Notes: a model not told the origin generated them from the letters alone. Shown: positions 17,311 through 26,994, counted from the stretch's first letter. The stretch: 64,000 nt of DNA from DATKMK01 sp035541895 (GCA_035541895.1 DATKMK010000043.1:1-64000); one strand, 5' to 3'. Translations and numbers: made by a program.

Positions 17311-18390
17311 ATGCCGAGCCGCGTGGAATTCGCCCTGGTCATTCCGGTTCACAACGAGGAGCGGTATCTGCCCACCCTCAGCGAATCGCTGCGGCGTCAA
17401 AGCTGCACCGACGTGCCGATCGTGTTCGTCAACAACGGCTCGACCGACGGATCGGACGCACTGATGCGGGAAAGCGACGCGGCACGAGCGGGTCGGTGGC
17501 TCTGCATCGACGAGCCGCGCGTCGGCAAGTTCTCCGCGATGGCCGCGGGCGCGGATTTCTGCGTGCAGCAGCTCGGGGCGCGGCACGTTGGATTCCTCGA
17601 TGCCGATTCGTATCCGGGCGAAGTCGATTGGCTGCGCACGCATGCGCGAATTTTGGCCGACGCTCATCGGGACTTGGGTTACATCCACTCGCCGTATCGC
17701 TACGTGGGCCTCGAACACCTGCCCACGTTTGCGGCGGCCTATGCGGCCTGCGCGGCGGTGATGAGATCGATCGGCGAGACCGTCGGCTGGTTCGCGAACA
17801 GCGCCGGGGCGGTCTACGCGTCGACGGTTGTGATGCCGTTCTTCCGCTCCGCATCGACCGCGACCGAGATCGGCTTGCGCTGCTCCCTGTTCGCGTTGTC
17901 CGAGGGTTTGCGAGCGTCCATGAACCCCGGTCAGGTGATGACGTCGGCGCGAAGAATCGTCGCCAGCGCTGACAACCTGCACGCCTGGTGCTTCTACGCA
18001 CGCCGGTTCTATGTGAACAAGGATATCAACACGACGGCGAAGCAGACGCTGAACCCACCCGCGCCCGTCGCCGACCTTCCTGTTGAGATGGTTGGCCGCT
18101 TCTTCGCGCGCCAAGCCATCAAGTTCGCGGCGCGGAATCTGATCCCGCTCGCGCTCTTCGATCGCAGTGATCACTTCACCGATCGTCTGAGCGCTGTGTT
18201 CGATGTCGTGCCGGACGAACTGATCGGAGGGGCACTGCGATCGTTCCGTTTCCGAACCGATCTCATCTTCACCGATCAGTTCGAAACGCTGCTCGCCGCC
18301 ATCGAGCAGACGCCTGCGAGCGCCGCGTTGGCGCAACGAATCGATGCGCTGATGTGGGCTGAGTACGGACCGGCGACCGGGCGGCCCTGA
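17311..18390 (+). CDS. Family 2 glycosyltransferase
   Basis: This 359-residue GT-A fold enzyme transfers a sugar from an activated nucleotide donor. The N terminus reads L-V-I-P-V-H-N-E-E, followed by F-V-N-N-G-S-T-D-G-S, both typical of GT2. The metal-binding D-x-D is in G-F-L-D-A-D-S-Y. No transmembrane helix is evident, so it should be cytosolic or membrane-associated. It starts 7 bases after the HTTM stop. The acceptor is unknown; the two preceding genes suggest a surface glycolipid or polysaccharide. Confidence 0.85.
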   Translation: MPSRVEFALVIPVHNEERYLPTLSESLRRQSCTDVPIVFVNNGSTDGSDALMRESDAARAGRWLCIDEPRVGKFSAMAAGADFCVQQLGARHVGFLDADSYPGEVDWLRTHARILADAHRDLGYIHSPYRYVGLEHLPTFAAAYAACAAVMRSIGETVGWFANSAGAVYASTVVMPFFRSASTATEIGLRCSLFALSEGLRASMNPGQVMTSARRIVASADNLHAWCFYARRFYVNKDINTTAKQTLNPPAPVADLPVEMVGRFFARQAIKFAARNLIPLALFDRSDHFTDRLSAVFDVVPDELIGGALRSFRFRTDLIFTDQFETLLAAIEQTPASAALAQRIDALMWAEYGPATGRP

Positions 18391-18546
18391 ATTGGACCCC
18401 ACTATACGCCGTGTGGATCGCTCGATCTACTCGGAACACCTCAATCACGAAATGCTCAGATCTCTTGAGCGCAGGCAAGCTGCATATGCCCTGACCCTTG
18501 CGGCAGTGAATAGACGAGGCTTGATCGCGCAGCCGCGAACGTCGCT

Positions 18547-19422
18547 TCAATCCGAAGCCGACGGACCATGGAGCGCCACGATCCACTTCCCCGCCATCCC
18601 ATCGATCGCACAATCGGTCTGTATCTCGCCGGCACGGGCGAGCGCCTCGATCGCGTTGCCTGCACGGCGGCGATCGCCGACGACGCTGATCACGTCGCGC
18701 GGGTTGGCGTAGACGACGGCGCGCAGGTAGCGCCGCACCAGCTCGCGCGCGGCGGTGTCCGGTCGCAGCGTTCGTGCCTCGCGGACGCGCGCGCGATGGC
18801 GCGTCGCGACCAAGTCCCACACGTAGGTGAAGGGGTCGTAGCGCACCTCGCGCATCGCGACGTAGAGCCGCCGCTGCAACTCGGCCAGCGCACCATCGAA
18901 GGCGCGCCGCTGATTCGGCCGCGCCAAATTGGTGGCCAATTTGAGCGCGAAGGTTTCCTGCGGGCCGTTGTCATTGAGCGTATCGAGGATCGCCTTCGCC
19001 GCGGGTGACAGCAGTCCGTCGCGATACTCGCGAATGTAGTCGCGCTGCGAGCCGAAGAGCCGATACACCGCGGGGAAGAGATCCCAGGCCACGAAGGTCG
19101 GTTTGCCGCGGATTAATCTGGCGTAGAAACATTTTCCCGCGGCCGGCAGCTCGTCTTTGAGATTCCACGCCAGGCCGACCTCGGGATCGTGATGACTGTG
19201 ATGTGGGAACCGCGGATCGCGGCGCCCGCACACCGCCACCCACAGGCACGGCAGATTGAGACCGCGGGTAGCGAAGAGCGAGGTGAGTCCGACGTCGTTG
19301 ATGAACGTGAGCGCACGCCGTGCACCGTTGACCCGTACCGACGGGACGCGCCGAAACGTGCGATCGCGTCGCGCCTCCAAGTGGGCGAGTGACCATACCC
19401 GCGTGATTTCCGATCGCGACAT
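18547..19422 (-). CDS. AlkZ-related winged-helix protein
   Basis: This 291-residue protein resembles the AlkZ/YcaQ-related family, which shares winged-helix architecture with bacterial crosslink and alkyl DNA glycosylases. The segments G-L-N-L-P-C-L-W-V-A-V-C-G-R-R, H-H-D-P-E-V-G-L-A-W-N-L-K-D, and K-P-T-F-V-A-W-D-L-F-P match what I recall of 'AlkZ-related protein' entries. The C-terminal half reads as further winged helices (L-S-P-A-A-K-A-I-L-D-T-L) and a DNA-binding-like basic stretch. The QxQ/QxD catalytic motif of true AlkZ is not visible, so glycosylase activity is doubtful. It is transcribed divergently from the citrate synthase gene. Confidence 0.6.
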   Translation of the reverse strand: MSRSEITRVWSLAHLEARRDRTFRRVPSVRVNGARRALTFINDVGLTSLFATRGLNLPCLWVAVCGRRDPRFPHHSHHDPEVGLAWNLKDELPAAGKCFYARLIRGKPTFVAWDLFPAVYRLFGSQRDYIREYRDGLLSPAAKAILDTLNDNGPQETFALKLATNLARPNQRRAFDGALAELQRRLYVAMREVRYDPFTYVWDLVATRHRARVREARTLRPDTAARELVRRYLRAVVYANPRDVISVVGDRRRAGNAIEALARAGEIQTDCAIDGMAGKWIVALHGPSASD

Positions 19423-19423
19423 G

Positions 19424-19451
19424 TTGTCAGGCGTTCAAAACACAGTAAAAG
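19424..19451 (+). promoter_or_regulatory. Candidate promoter of citrate synthase
   Basis: TTGTCA (19424-19429), a 16-base spacer and TAAAAG (19446-19451) lie in the 51-base divergent gap. Transcription would start near 19458, just before the AAGGAG ribosome binding site at 19462-19467. Confidence 0.35.
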
Positions 19452-19473
19452 GGTCGTGTACAAGGAGCCCGCG

Positions 19474-20769
19474 ATGGCCGCCAACACGTTGACCGTCACC
19501 GACAACCGCACCGGCAAGCAGTACACGCTGCCGATCGACAACGGCGCGATTCGCGCCGTCGATCTGCGCCAAATCAAGGCCGGCAACGACGATCCCGGCC
19601 TGCTCAGCTACGATCCCGCTTTCGTCAACACCGCGAGTTGCCGCAGCGCGATTACGTTCATCGACGGCGACAAGGGCATCTTGCGCTACCGCGGCTATCC
19701 GATCGAGCAACTCGCCGAGCGCAGCAACTTCCTCGAAGTGGCGTATCTGATCGTCAAAGGCGAGCTGCCGGCGCGCTCGCACCTGCAGTCGTTCGTCAGC
19801 AACATCACCGTGCACACGATGATCCACGAGAACATCAAGCGTTTCGTCGACGGCTTTCACTACGACGCGCATCCGATGGGCATCCTCGTGAGCACGGTCG
19901 GCGCGTTGTCGACCTTCTATCCCGACGCCAAGAAGATCTTCGATGCCGAATCACGCAAGATCCAAACCCATCGACTGATCGCCAAGATGCCCACACTCGC
20001 GGCGTTCGCCTATCGTCATTCGATCGGCATGCGGTACGCCTACCCCGACAACGACCTGAGCTACACCGGCAATTTCCTCAACATGCTGTTCAAGAAGACC
20101 GAGCTGAAATACACACCCAACCCGGTCATTGAACGCGCGCTCGACGTGTTGTTCATCCTGCACGCCGACCACGAGCAGAATTGCAGCGCCAACGCCATGC
20201 GCAGCGTCGGGAGCTCGCAGGTCGATCCGTACTCGGCGGTGGCGGCGGCAACCGCCGCGCTCTACGGGCCGCTGCACGGCGGCGCCAACGAGCAGGCGAT
20301 TCGCATGCTCATGGAGATCGGCAGCGTCGGCAACATCCCGGCGTACATCAAGCGGGTGAAAGCCGGCGAGATTCGCCTGCAGGGTTTCGGCCACCGCATC
20401 TACAAGAACTACGATCCGCGCGCCAAGATCATCAAGCAGATCGCCGATCAAGTGCTCGAAGTCACCGGCCGCAGCCCGCTGCTCGACATTGCCGTCGAAC
20501 TCGAACGGATCGCGCTCGCCGACGAGTACTTCATCTCACACAAGCTGTATCCCAACGTCGATTTCTATTCCGGCATCATTTACCAGGCGATGGGTTTTCC
20601 GATGGACATGTTCCCGGTGTTGTTCGCCATCGGCCGCACACCGGGCTGGATCGCGCAATGGAACGAAATGCTGCTCGATCAAGAAACTCGCATCGCCCGC
20701 CCGCGCCAGATCTACGTCGGCCACGAGCAGCGCGATTTCGTGCCGATGGAGCAGAGGGGTGAGTCGTGA
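19474..20769 (+). CDS. gltA: Citrate synthase
   Basis: This 431-residue type II citrate synthase condenses acetyl-CoA and oxaloacetate to citrate in the TCA cycle. Signature segments are present: L-H-A-D-H-E-Q-N-C-S, G-P-L-H-G-G-A-N-E (catalytic His), G-F-G-H-R-I-Y-K (second His and Arg) and N-V-D-F-Y-S-G (catalytic Asp). The N-terminal beta domain typical of the Gram-negative hexameric enzyme is present. AAGGAG seven bases before ATG 19474 fixes the start; an upstream in-frame GTG at 19456 lacks such a site. Confidence 0.97.
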   Translation: MAANTLTVTDNRTGKQYTLPIDNGAIRAVDLRQIKAGNDDPGLLSYDPAFVNTASCRSAITFIDGDKGILRYRGYPIEQLAERSNFLEVAYLIVKGELPARSHLQSFVSNITVHTMIHENIKRFVDGFHYDAHPMGILVSTVGALSTFYPDAKKIFDAESRKIQTHRLIAKMPTLAAFAYRHSIGMRYAYPDNDLSYTGNFLNMLFKKTELKYTPNPVIERALDVLFILHADHEQNCSANAMRSVGSSQVDPYSAVAAATAALYGPLHGGANEQAIRMLMEIGSVGNIPAYIKRVKAGEIRLQGFGHRIYKNYDPRAKIIKQIADQVLEVTGRSPLLDIAVELERIALADEYFISHKLYPNVDFYSGIIYQAMGFPMDMFPVLFAIGRTPGWIAQWNEMLLDQETRIARPRQIYVGHEQRDFVPMEQRGES

Positions 20770-20785
20770 GTGGTGCGTAGTGAGT

Positions 20786-20808
20786 AGTCGGACCCGGACG
20801 CTCCGACT
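20786..20808. terminator. Hairpin between convergent genes
   Basis: AGTCGGA and TCCGACT form a 7-bp stem with a 9-base loop in the 54-base convergent gap. It is nested in a larger imperfect inverted repeat built from GTGAGT/ACTCAC units (20765-20829). No T-run on either strand; possibly a bidirectional terminator. Confidence 0.4.
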
Positions 20809-20823
20809 CCGACCACTCATCAC

Positions 20824-21705
<882 letters not shown>

Positions 21706-21812
21706 GCTGTCCCCTTTTTTGTGTAGGCCATTATGCCCGGTTGAGGGGGACAGACAACTGGTGACCGGTGTGGGTCTGGGTGACTGGTGCCGACGTGGGG
21801 ACTGGTTGGAGG

Positions 21813-22388
21813 TCAAATCTCGTCGCGCGAGCGGATGACTTTGTGCACGAGGCCGTACTTCTTGGCCTCGTCCGGGCTCATCCAATAGTCGCGGTTGGTG
21901 TCGATCGCGACCTTCTGCACCGTCTGACCGGTTTCGGCGGCGATGAGCTGATTGGCCTTGTCGCGCAGCTTGAGGATTTCTTGTGCGGTGATGTCGATGT
22001 CGGCGGCCGAGCCGTGGAGCTGCGTCGAGGGTTGGTGGATGAGCAGGCGGCTGTGCGGCAACGCGAAGCGGTGCTCCTTCTTGGCTCCCAGCAGAACGAT
22101 GGTCGCGGCGCTGGCGACCAAGCCCGCGGCGATGGTCTTCACCGGCGGCTTGACGAATCGGATCATGTCGAAGATCGCAAAGCCCCCATCCGCCGAGCCG
22201 CCGTTGGAGTTGATGAACACGCGAATCTCCTTCGCCGGGTCCATCGCCTCCAGCAGCAACAACTGGGTGATCACCTTTTGGGTGACGGCGTCGTCGATCT
22301 CTTGGCTGATGATGATGTTGCGCGACTCGAGCAGCTTCTGCAGCATCGGATCGACGTCGGGGGTCTTGGCTTCTTCCGCTTTTGCCAT
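21813..22388 (-). CDS. clpP: ClpP-type serine protease
   Basis: This 191-residue ClpP-family peptidase forms barrel-shaped complexes with AAA+ unfoldases. Ser93 lies in L-V-A-S-A-A, His118 in L-L-I-H-Q-P, and Asp163 in A-I-D-T-N-R-D, giving a complete triad. The nucleophile region has S-A-A-T-I where most ClpPs have S-M-G/A, so it is a divergent paralogue. No clpX or trigger factor gene is adjacent; instead it lies 29 bases downstream of the inositol-phosphate synthase gene and probably shares its transcript. GGAGTAACG precedes the ATG. Confidence 0.85.
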   Translation of the reverse strand: MAKAEEAKTPDVDPMLQKLLESRNIIISQEIDDAVTQKVITQLLLLEAMDPAKEIRVFINSNGGSADGGFAIFDMIRFVKPPVKTIAAGLVASAATIVLLGAKKEHRFALPHSRLLIHQPSTQLHGSAADIDITAQEILKLRDKANQLIAAETGQTVQKVAIDTNRDYWMSPDEAKKYGLVHKVIRSRDEI

Positions 22389-22417
22389 CGTTACTCCACT
22401 GCGCCGGCGGCGCGCGA

Positions 22418-23734
22418 TCAATCGTAGTACTCGCGACCGAGGTGCGTAATCAGTTCTTCGCCGCGGAGGTAGCGCAGCGTGTTTTTGAGTTTCTGCAACT
22501 GGATGAACAGATCGTGCTCCGGATACAAGCCGGGCGCGGTTTGCGGGCTCTTGAAGTAGAACGACAGCCACTCTTGGATGCCGCGCAGGCCGGCGCGCTG
22601 CGCCAGGTCGAGAAAGAGCGCGAGGTCCAATACCAACGGCGCCGCCAGGATCGAATCGCGGCAGAGGAAGTTCACCTTGATCTGCATCGGGTAGCCAAGC
22701 CAGCCGAAGATATCGATGTTGTCCCAGCCCTCCTTGTTGTCGCCGCGCGGGGGGTAGTAGTGGATGTTCACTTGATGCACGTAGTCGCCGTAGAGATCGG
22801 GGGCCGCGTCGCGCGGCAGGATCACATCCAGCACCGACAGTTTGCTGGTTTCCTTGGTTTTGAAGGACGCCGGCTCGTCGAGCACCTCCCCGTCGCGATT
22901 GCCGAGGATGTTGGTCGAGAACCAGCCCGTCAATCCGAGCGCGCGCGCCTTCAAGCCCGGCGCAATGATCGTCTTCATCAAGGTCTGGCCGGTTTTGAAA
23001 TCCTTGCCGCAGATCGGCACGCGGTTGCGCTCCGCCAGTTCCATCAACGCCGGCACATCGACGGTCAGGTTGGGGGCGCCGTTGGCGAACGGAATCCCGA
23101 GCGTGAGCGCCGCGTACGCATAGATCATGCTCGGCGGAATCGCCGGATGATTGCGCCGCAGCCCCTCTTCGAACGCCGCCACTGACGCGTGCACGTCCTG
23201 GCGTTGCAAGAAGCTCTCGGTACTGCCGCACCACACCATCACCAGGCGCGCTGCCCCACTCTCTCGTTGAAACACTTCGATGTCGTTCACCACCTGACGC
23301 GCAAGGTCCATCTTGGTCGCGCCGGTTTTGACGTGCGTCCCGTTCAGTCGCTTGACGAACTCGTGATCGAACACGCCGGGCCGCGGCACAACGGCTTCCA
23401 ACTCCGGGCGGATCATTTCGAGCAACGGCGCCTCGATCACCTGCGCGCGGGTTGCGGCTTGAAAACAATTGTCGGGAAAGATGTCCCAGGCACCGAACAC
23501 CAATTCCGACAACTCCGCCAGCGGTACGAAATCACGAATCAACGGATTGCGACTCTCGGTGCGCTTGCCGAGCCGGATCGTCCCCATCTGCGTCAGCGAG
23601 CCGATCGGCTTGCGCACGCCCTTCTTGATCAGCGCGACGCCGGCGATGAACGTGCTGGTGACCGCTCCCAGACCAGGCAACAGCACGCCGAGGCGGCCGG
23701 TCGGTGCGATGATGGCTGTCTGTGAGGAAGTCAC
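22418..23734 (-). CDS. ino1: myo-Inositol-1-phosphate synthase
   Basis: This 438-residue enzyme converts glucose 6-phosphate to inositol 1-phosphate using bound NAD. The NAD-binding strand is G-V-L-L-P-G-L-G-A-V. Conserved synthase segments include V-W-C-G-S-T-E, I-P-I-C-G-K-D-F-K-T-G-Q-T, G-L-T-G-W-F-S-T-N-I-L-G-N, K-S and D-S-I-L-A-A-P-L-V-L-D. The product feeds phosphatidylinositol, phosphorylated inositol solutes or mycothiol-type thiols. A GTG start at 23734 gives a family-like N terminus; an ATG-free extension to 23815 is possible but has no similarity. It leads a probable operon with clpP. Confidence 0.92.
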   Translation of the reverse strand: MTSSQTAIIAPTGRLGVLLPGLGAVTSTFIAGVALIKKGVRKPIGSLTQMGTIRLGKRTESRNPLIRDFVPLAELSELVFGAWDIFPDNCFQAATRAQVIEAPLLEMIRPELEAVVPRPGVFDHEFVKRLNGTHVKTGATKMDLARQVVNDIEVFQRESGAARLVMVWCGSTESFLQRQDVHASVAAFEEGLRRNHPAIPPSMIYAYAALTLGIPFANGAPNLTVDVPALMELAERNRVPICGKDFKTGQTLMKTIIAPGLKARALGLTGWFSTNILGNRDGEVLDEPASFKTKETSKLSVLDVILPRDAAPDLYGDYVHQVNIHYYPPRGDNKEGWDNIDIFGWLGYPMQIKVNFLCRDSILAAPLVLDLALFLDLAQRAGLRGIQEWLSFYFKSPQTAPGLYPEHDLFIQLQKLKNTLRYLRGEELITHLGREYYD

Positions 23735-23806
23735 GATACGGCGGCGCGAAATGCGCTCGCCGTTCTCATAAAGGACGGCAGGCAGCGACGCAAGCGGGCG
23801 TTGGGA

Positions 23807-23834
23807 TTGACACACTGACGCGCCGCGGTAGCTT
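23807..23834 (+). promoter_or_regulatory. Candidate promoter of the YSC84 gene
   Basis: A perfect TTGACA -35 (23807-23812) is followed after 16 bases by TAGCTT (23829-23834). The leader to ATG 23911 would be ~70 bases and includes AGAAAGGTGG directly before the start. Confidence 0.4.
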
Positions 23835-23910
23835 CTGTAAGCCGTCCGGGTGTATGGAGCCCGGCGCGACCTGAGAGGTGCGGAGTCACGCGCTGCTCGG
23901 AGAAAGGTGG

Positions 23911-24474
23911 ATGATCATGCGATCGATACGTCGAACCTCGATTGTGCTGGCAGCAGTGGTCGTCGTCACGACGAACGCGCAGGCGACCTTCGCAGCCAGC
24001 GCTACGGACATTTCGCAGAAAGCGCACAGGGCGCTGGAGAATCTCTGTAAGAAGGAGCAATCCGCCAAGCTGCTGCGCAAAGAGGCGCGCGCCATCCTTG
24101 TCTTTCCCGGTATCTACAAGGCCGGGTTCATCGTCGGCGGAGCGGGTGGCGATGGCGCGCTGTTCAAGGACGACAAGGCGGTCGCGTATTACCGATCGGT
24201 TGCCGCGTCGTACGGGCTGCAAGCCGGGGTGCAGAAGTTCGGCTACGCGATGTTCTTCATGAAGGACAGCGCGCTGGAATATCTCGACAAGAGCGAGGGC
24301 TGGGAGGTCGGCGTCGGACCGAGCGTCGTGGTGGTCGACGCCGGAGTCGGAAAGTCGCTGACGACCACCACCGGGCGCAGCGACGTGTACGCCTTCATCT
24401 TCAGTCAGAAGGGATTGATGGCCGGGCTCGGCATCCAGGGCTCGAAGATCACGAAGATCCACCCCGACGAGTGA
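23911..24474 (+). CDS. Exported YSC84-domain lipid-binding protein
   Basis: This 187-residue protein has a signal peptide (basic start, then I-V-L-A-A-V-V-V-V-T, cleavage near A-T-F-A-A). The rest is a YSC84 (SYLF-type) domain: A-R-A-I-L-V-F-P-G-I-Y-K-A-G-F-I-V-G-G, A-S-Y-G-L-Q-A-G-V-Q, S-D-V-Y-A-F-I-F-S-Q-K-G-L-M-A-G. SYLF domains bind phosphoinositides and membranes in eukaryotes; the bacterial secreted forms are little characterised. AGAAAGGTGG supports ATG 23911. It is divergent from the inositol-phosphate synthase gene, an intriguing neighbour given inositol lipid binding by the family, but that link is speculation. Confidence 0.85.
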   Translation: MIMRSIRRTSIVLAAVVVVTTNAQATFAASATDISQKAHRALENLCKKEQSAKLLRKEARAILVFPGIYKAGFIVGGAGGDGALFKDDKAVAYYRSVAASYGLQAGVQKFGYAMFFMKDSALEYLDKSEGWEVGVGPSVVVVDAGVGKSLTTTTGRSDVYAFIFSQKGLMAGLGIQGSKITKIHPDE

Positions 24475-24501
24475 GCGGCGAATCGCGGCATCGCCCGTGC
24501 A

Positions 24502-24912
24502 CTACGAGCCGGCGCAGACATCGCGGCGGAGACGATCGAGCCTTCCGGACGCATCGAACAGGATTCGCATTCCATCCGCGACGACGCGTCGCGTGCCGGG
24601 ATCGACCGGCAGATCGGCCCAGTCGGGTGTGGTCACGCCGAATTCGACTTCGAGACCGTCAGCGTAACCAACGCGAATCGACGTCACGCGGCCCCACCGT
24701 TCAATCTGCTGCTGTTTGACGCTGCCGAAGCTGGAGACCCACGCGGTGTTCGCGAGCCGGCTCGCCACCTGACGGCTCAGCAGCACCAGGTCGATGTCCG
24801 AATCGGGGTGCGCCGCGTTGCGCGCGTACGAGCCGACCAACGCGAGACCCTGGAGATCCGGTTGCTCGGCGGCCCACGATGCAACCGTTATGAGGAACTC
24901 CGCAGCCGTCAC
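24502..24912 (-). CDS. Minimal nucleotidyltransferase-domain protein
   Basis: This 136-residue protein contains the polymerase-beta-like nucleotidyltransferase motif G-S-Y-A-R-N-A-A-H-P-D-S-D-I-D-L, with the GS and DxD elements intact. A third acidic residue is probably in V-E-F-G-V-T. Such proteins transfer nucleotides to RNA, small molecules or proteins (MNT, aminoglycoside nucleotidyltransferase). No HEPN partner is adjacent, so a MNT/HEPN toxin-antitoxin pair is not supported. It starts with GTG 20 bases downstream of an acyl-CoA dehydrogenase gene on the same strand and may be co-transcribed. Confidence 0.7.
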   Translation of the reverse strand: MTAAEFLITVASWAAEQPDLQGLALVGSYARNAAHPDSDIDLVLLSRQVASRLANTAWVSSFGSVKQQQIERWGRVTSIRVGYADGLEVEFGVTTPDWADLPVDPGTRRVVADGMRILFDASGRLDRLRRDVCAGS

Positions 24913-24932
24913 GGGCAGACGGTGCTGTTGCC

Positions 24933-26705
24933 CTACGCCGTGGGCTGATAGGTCGCCACGATTCGTTCAGCAACGTGGGTCTTGAGATCGAGCGATCCGA
25001 CCGGGATATAGCTCAACAGTTTTCCCAGCGCGGCGATGTGACGCACGGCGCTGTCGGGATCGTTCGACAGCAGTCGGCGCGCCGCATCGGAGATTTGTTC
25101 GATGGTGTCCATCGCCACCAGGTGCGTCAAGTCGACCTCGGCGGCGCACGCATCGACGCCGCGCCGGCGGATCAGCTTCAACGTTCGCGCGATGGCGCTG
25201 TCGAGCGCGTAGACCTGGCAGATCATGTCGCTGAACAGTTCGAGGTGCTGTTGCTTACGGCTCAAGTCGGCGGGTTCGCGCTCGACCAACACACCGGCCG
25301 CGTAGGCGGTGAGCCGCTTGGCACCGGCGAGCGCGGATTCCTCGACCGCGAGCGGCCCGTCGGCCGTGTGCGCCGGAGCGTCGAGGTCGGCGTGGACGTG
25401 TTGAATGAAGTCGAGCAACGGCAACGCGCCGGTCATCGCACGCTTCATCAGCGTGCCGGGAATCAGGAGCCGATTGATCTCGTTGGTGCCCTCGAAGATG
25501 CGATTGATCCGCGCATCACGGTAGCGGCGTGCGAGGCCGTACTCTTCGATGTAGCCGTAGCCGCCCAACATCTGCAGCGCCTCGTCGACGCAAAAGTCGA
25601 GCACCTCGCTGCCGTACACTTTCAGGATCGATTGCTCGATCGCATACTCCTCGATCGCGGCCTGCACGTCGCGCCAGTACGAGTCGCTCTGCTCATCGAT
25701 TTCGGCGACGCGGGCGTCGATCAGTCCGACAGTGCGAAAGGCGAGGCTGTCGGCGGCGTAAATCCGCGCGGCCATGTCGGCGATCTTGCGCTGCATCGCG
25801 CCGAACTGCACGATCGGCGTCTGGAATTGCTTGCGCGTTACCGCGTAGCGGATGGCTTCGTCGAGCGAGCGGGCGGCGCCGGCGGCGGCGATCCCACCCA
25901 GTTTCAGCCGTCCGATGTTCAGAATGTTGAACGCGATCTTGTGTCCCGCCCCGATCGTGCCCAACACGTTGGCGGCGGGCACGTCGACGTCTTCGAGAAT
26001 GAGCTGGCGGGTCGACGAGCCCTTGATGCCGAGCTTGCGCTCCTCGGGACCGGTGCTCACGCCGGGGAACGTCTTCTCAACCAGGAACGCGGTGAACTTT
26101 TCGCCGTCCACCTTCGCAAACACAGTGAAGAGATCGGCAAAGCCGGCGTTGGTGATGAACTGCTTCACACCGTTGAGCCGGTAGGATTGTCGGTCGGCGG
26201 ACAGGAGCGCGCGCGCCTTGGCTCCAAGCGCGTCGCTGCCGGAGCCCGGCTCGCTCAGTGCGTAGGCTGCGATCCACTCGCCGGTTGCGAGTTTCGGCAG
26301 GTAGCGGCTGCGTTGCTCGTCGTTGCCGTACATGACCAGCGGCAGCGTGCCGATCCCGACGTGCGCGTTCCATGATACGCTGAATGCCCCGCACGAGCAT
26401 CCCCGCGATGCCACCAACAATGCGGCGGCCTTGCTCACGCCCAGCCCGCCGTACTCGCTCGGCACTTCGAGCATCAGCAAACCCAACTCACCCGCGCGCT
26501 TGAGCAGCGACGGCATCAGCCCCGGCTCCTGGCGCTCGATGGCGTCGGTGTGCGGCACCACTTCCTTTTCGACGAAGCTCTCCGCGACGTCAGCCAAGTG
26601 TCGGTCCTCGTCGCTGAAGTCTTCCAGGACGAACGGCTCGTGCTGGGTCACGGGATCCAGCAAGAACGCGCCGCCGCGCGGCGTCTCAGTGGTCACAGCC
26701 ATCAT
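24933..26705 (-). CDS. Acyl-CoA dehydrogenase, VLCAD/ACAD9-like with C-terminal extension
   Basis: This 590-residue flavoprotein introduces the alpha-beta double bond into acyl-CoAs. The order is N-terminal helical domain, beta domain (A-Y-A-L-S-E-P-G-S-G-S-D, V-K-Q-F-I-T-N-A-G), C-terminal helical domain (M-L-G-G-Y-G-Y, I-F-E-G-T-N-E-I-N with catalytic Glu), then a ~150-residue helical extension typical of the membrane-associated very-long-chain type. Soluble short-chain enzymes are ~380 residues, so the length supports a long-chain substrate. GGGAG precedes the double ATG. A TTGACG-17-TAACAC promoter lies upstream. Confidence 0.93.
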   Translation of the reverse strand: MMAVTTETPRGGAFLLDPVTQHEPFVLEDFSDEDRHLADVAESFVEKEVVPHTDAIERQEPGLMPSLLKRAGELGLLMLEVPSEYGGLGVSKAAALLVASRGCSCGAFSVSWNAHVGIGTLPLVMYGNDEQRSRYLPKLATGEWIAAYALSEPGSGSDALGAKARALLSADRQSYRLNGVKQFITNAGFADLFTVFAKVDGEKFTAFLVEKTFPGVSTGPEERKLGIKGSSTRQLILEDVDVPAANVLGTIGAGHKIAFNILNIGRLKLGGIAAAGAARSLDEAIRYAVTRKQFQTPIVQFGAMQRKIADMAARIYAADSLAFRTVGLIDARVAEIDEQSDSYWRDVQAAIEEYAIEQSILKVYGSEVLDFCVDEALQMLGGYGYIEEYGLARRYRDARINRIFEGTNEINRLLIPGTLMKRAMTGALPLLDFIQHVHADLDAPAHTADGPLAVEESALAGAKRLTAYAAGVLVEREPADLSRKQQHLELFSDMICQVYALDSAIARTLKLIRRRGVDACAAEVDLTHLVAMDTIEQISDAARRLLSNDPDSAVRHIAALGKLLSYIPVGSLDLKTHVAERIVATYQPTA

Positions 26706-26751
26706 TGGCTCCCTTCCCGGCGCTCCCTTATCCGGGGAATCTTGGCGCGGT

Positions 26752-26780
26752 GTGTTAACCGCCTTGTCATCATGCGTCAA
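26752..26780 (-). promoter_or_regulatory. Candidate promoter of the long-chain acyl-CoA dehydrogenase
   Basis: On the minus strand, TTGACG (26780-26775) is followed after 17 bases by TAACAC (26757-26752). The leader to the ATG at 26705 would be ~40 bases. This is part of the 307-base divergent gap 26706-27012, which otherwise shows only the nadA promoter. Confidence 0.4.
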
Positions 26781-26958
26781 GAGAAATCTCCAGCACCGAG
26801 CGAGTCCAAGACTCATGCCGCATCCGATGTCGGTAGTCCCGCGCCGTTTCTCGGGCCGACCGGCGTCCGATTTTGCAGCCACGCGAAGGATCGACGCAGC
26901 TTGTCTAGCATTCGTCGCCATTCGCCGCCCCTTTCATCTCGAAAATCAGGTCCTGGGG

Positions 26959-26994
26959 TTGACCCGACCGCGCGCTATGCGTATCTTTTACGCA
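26959..26994 (+). promoter_or_regulatory. nadA promoter with an inverted repeat over the -10 box (candidate NrtR operator)
   Basis: TTGACC (26959-26964), a 17-base spacer and TATCTT (26982-26987) form a good sigma-70-type promoter. TGCGTA-TCTTT-TACGCA (26978-26994), a 6-bp inverted repeat, covers the -10. The ribosome binding site GGAGGT at 27001-27006 follows. A repressor bound here would block transcription. The NrtR-type gene downstream of nadA is the obvious candidate; that pairing is inferred. Confidence 0.5.

Noticed and set aside
24502..24912. MNT/HEPN toxin-antitoxin pair
   Set aside because: Only the nucleotidyltransferase is present; no HEPN-like helical gene lies on either side.
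24975..26375. Plus-strand open frame of ~470 codons opposite the long-chain acyl-CoA dehydrogenase
   Set aside because: No family similarity, and the minus strand has a complete dehydrogenase with promoter and ribosome binding site.
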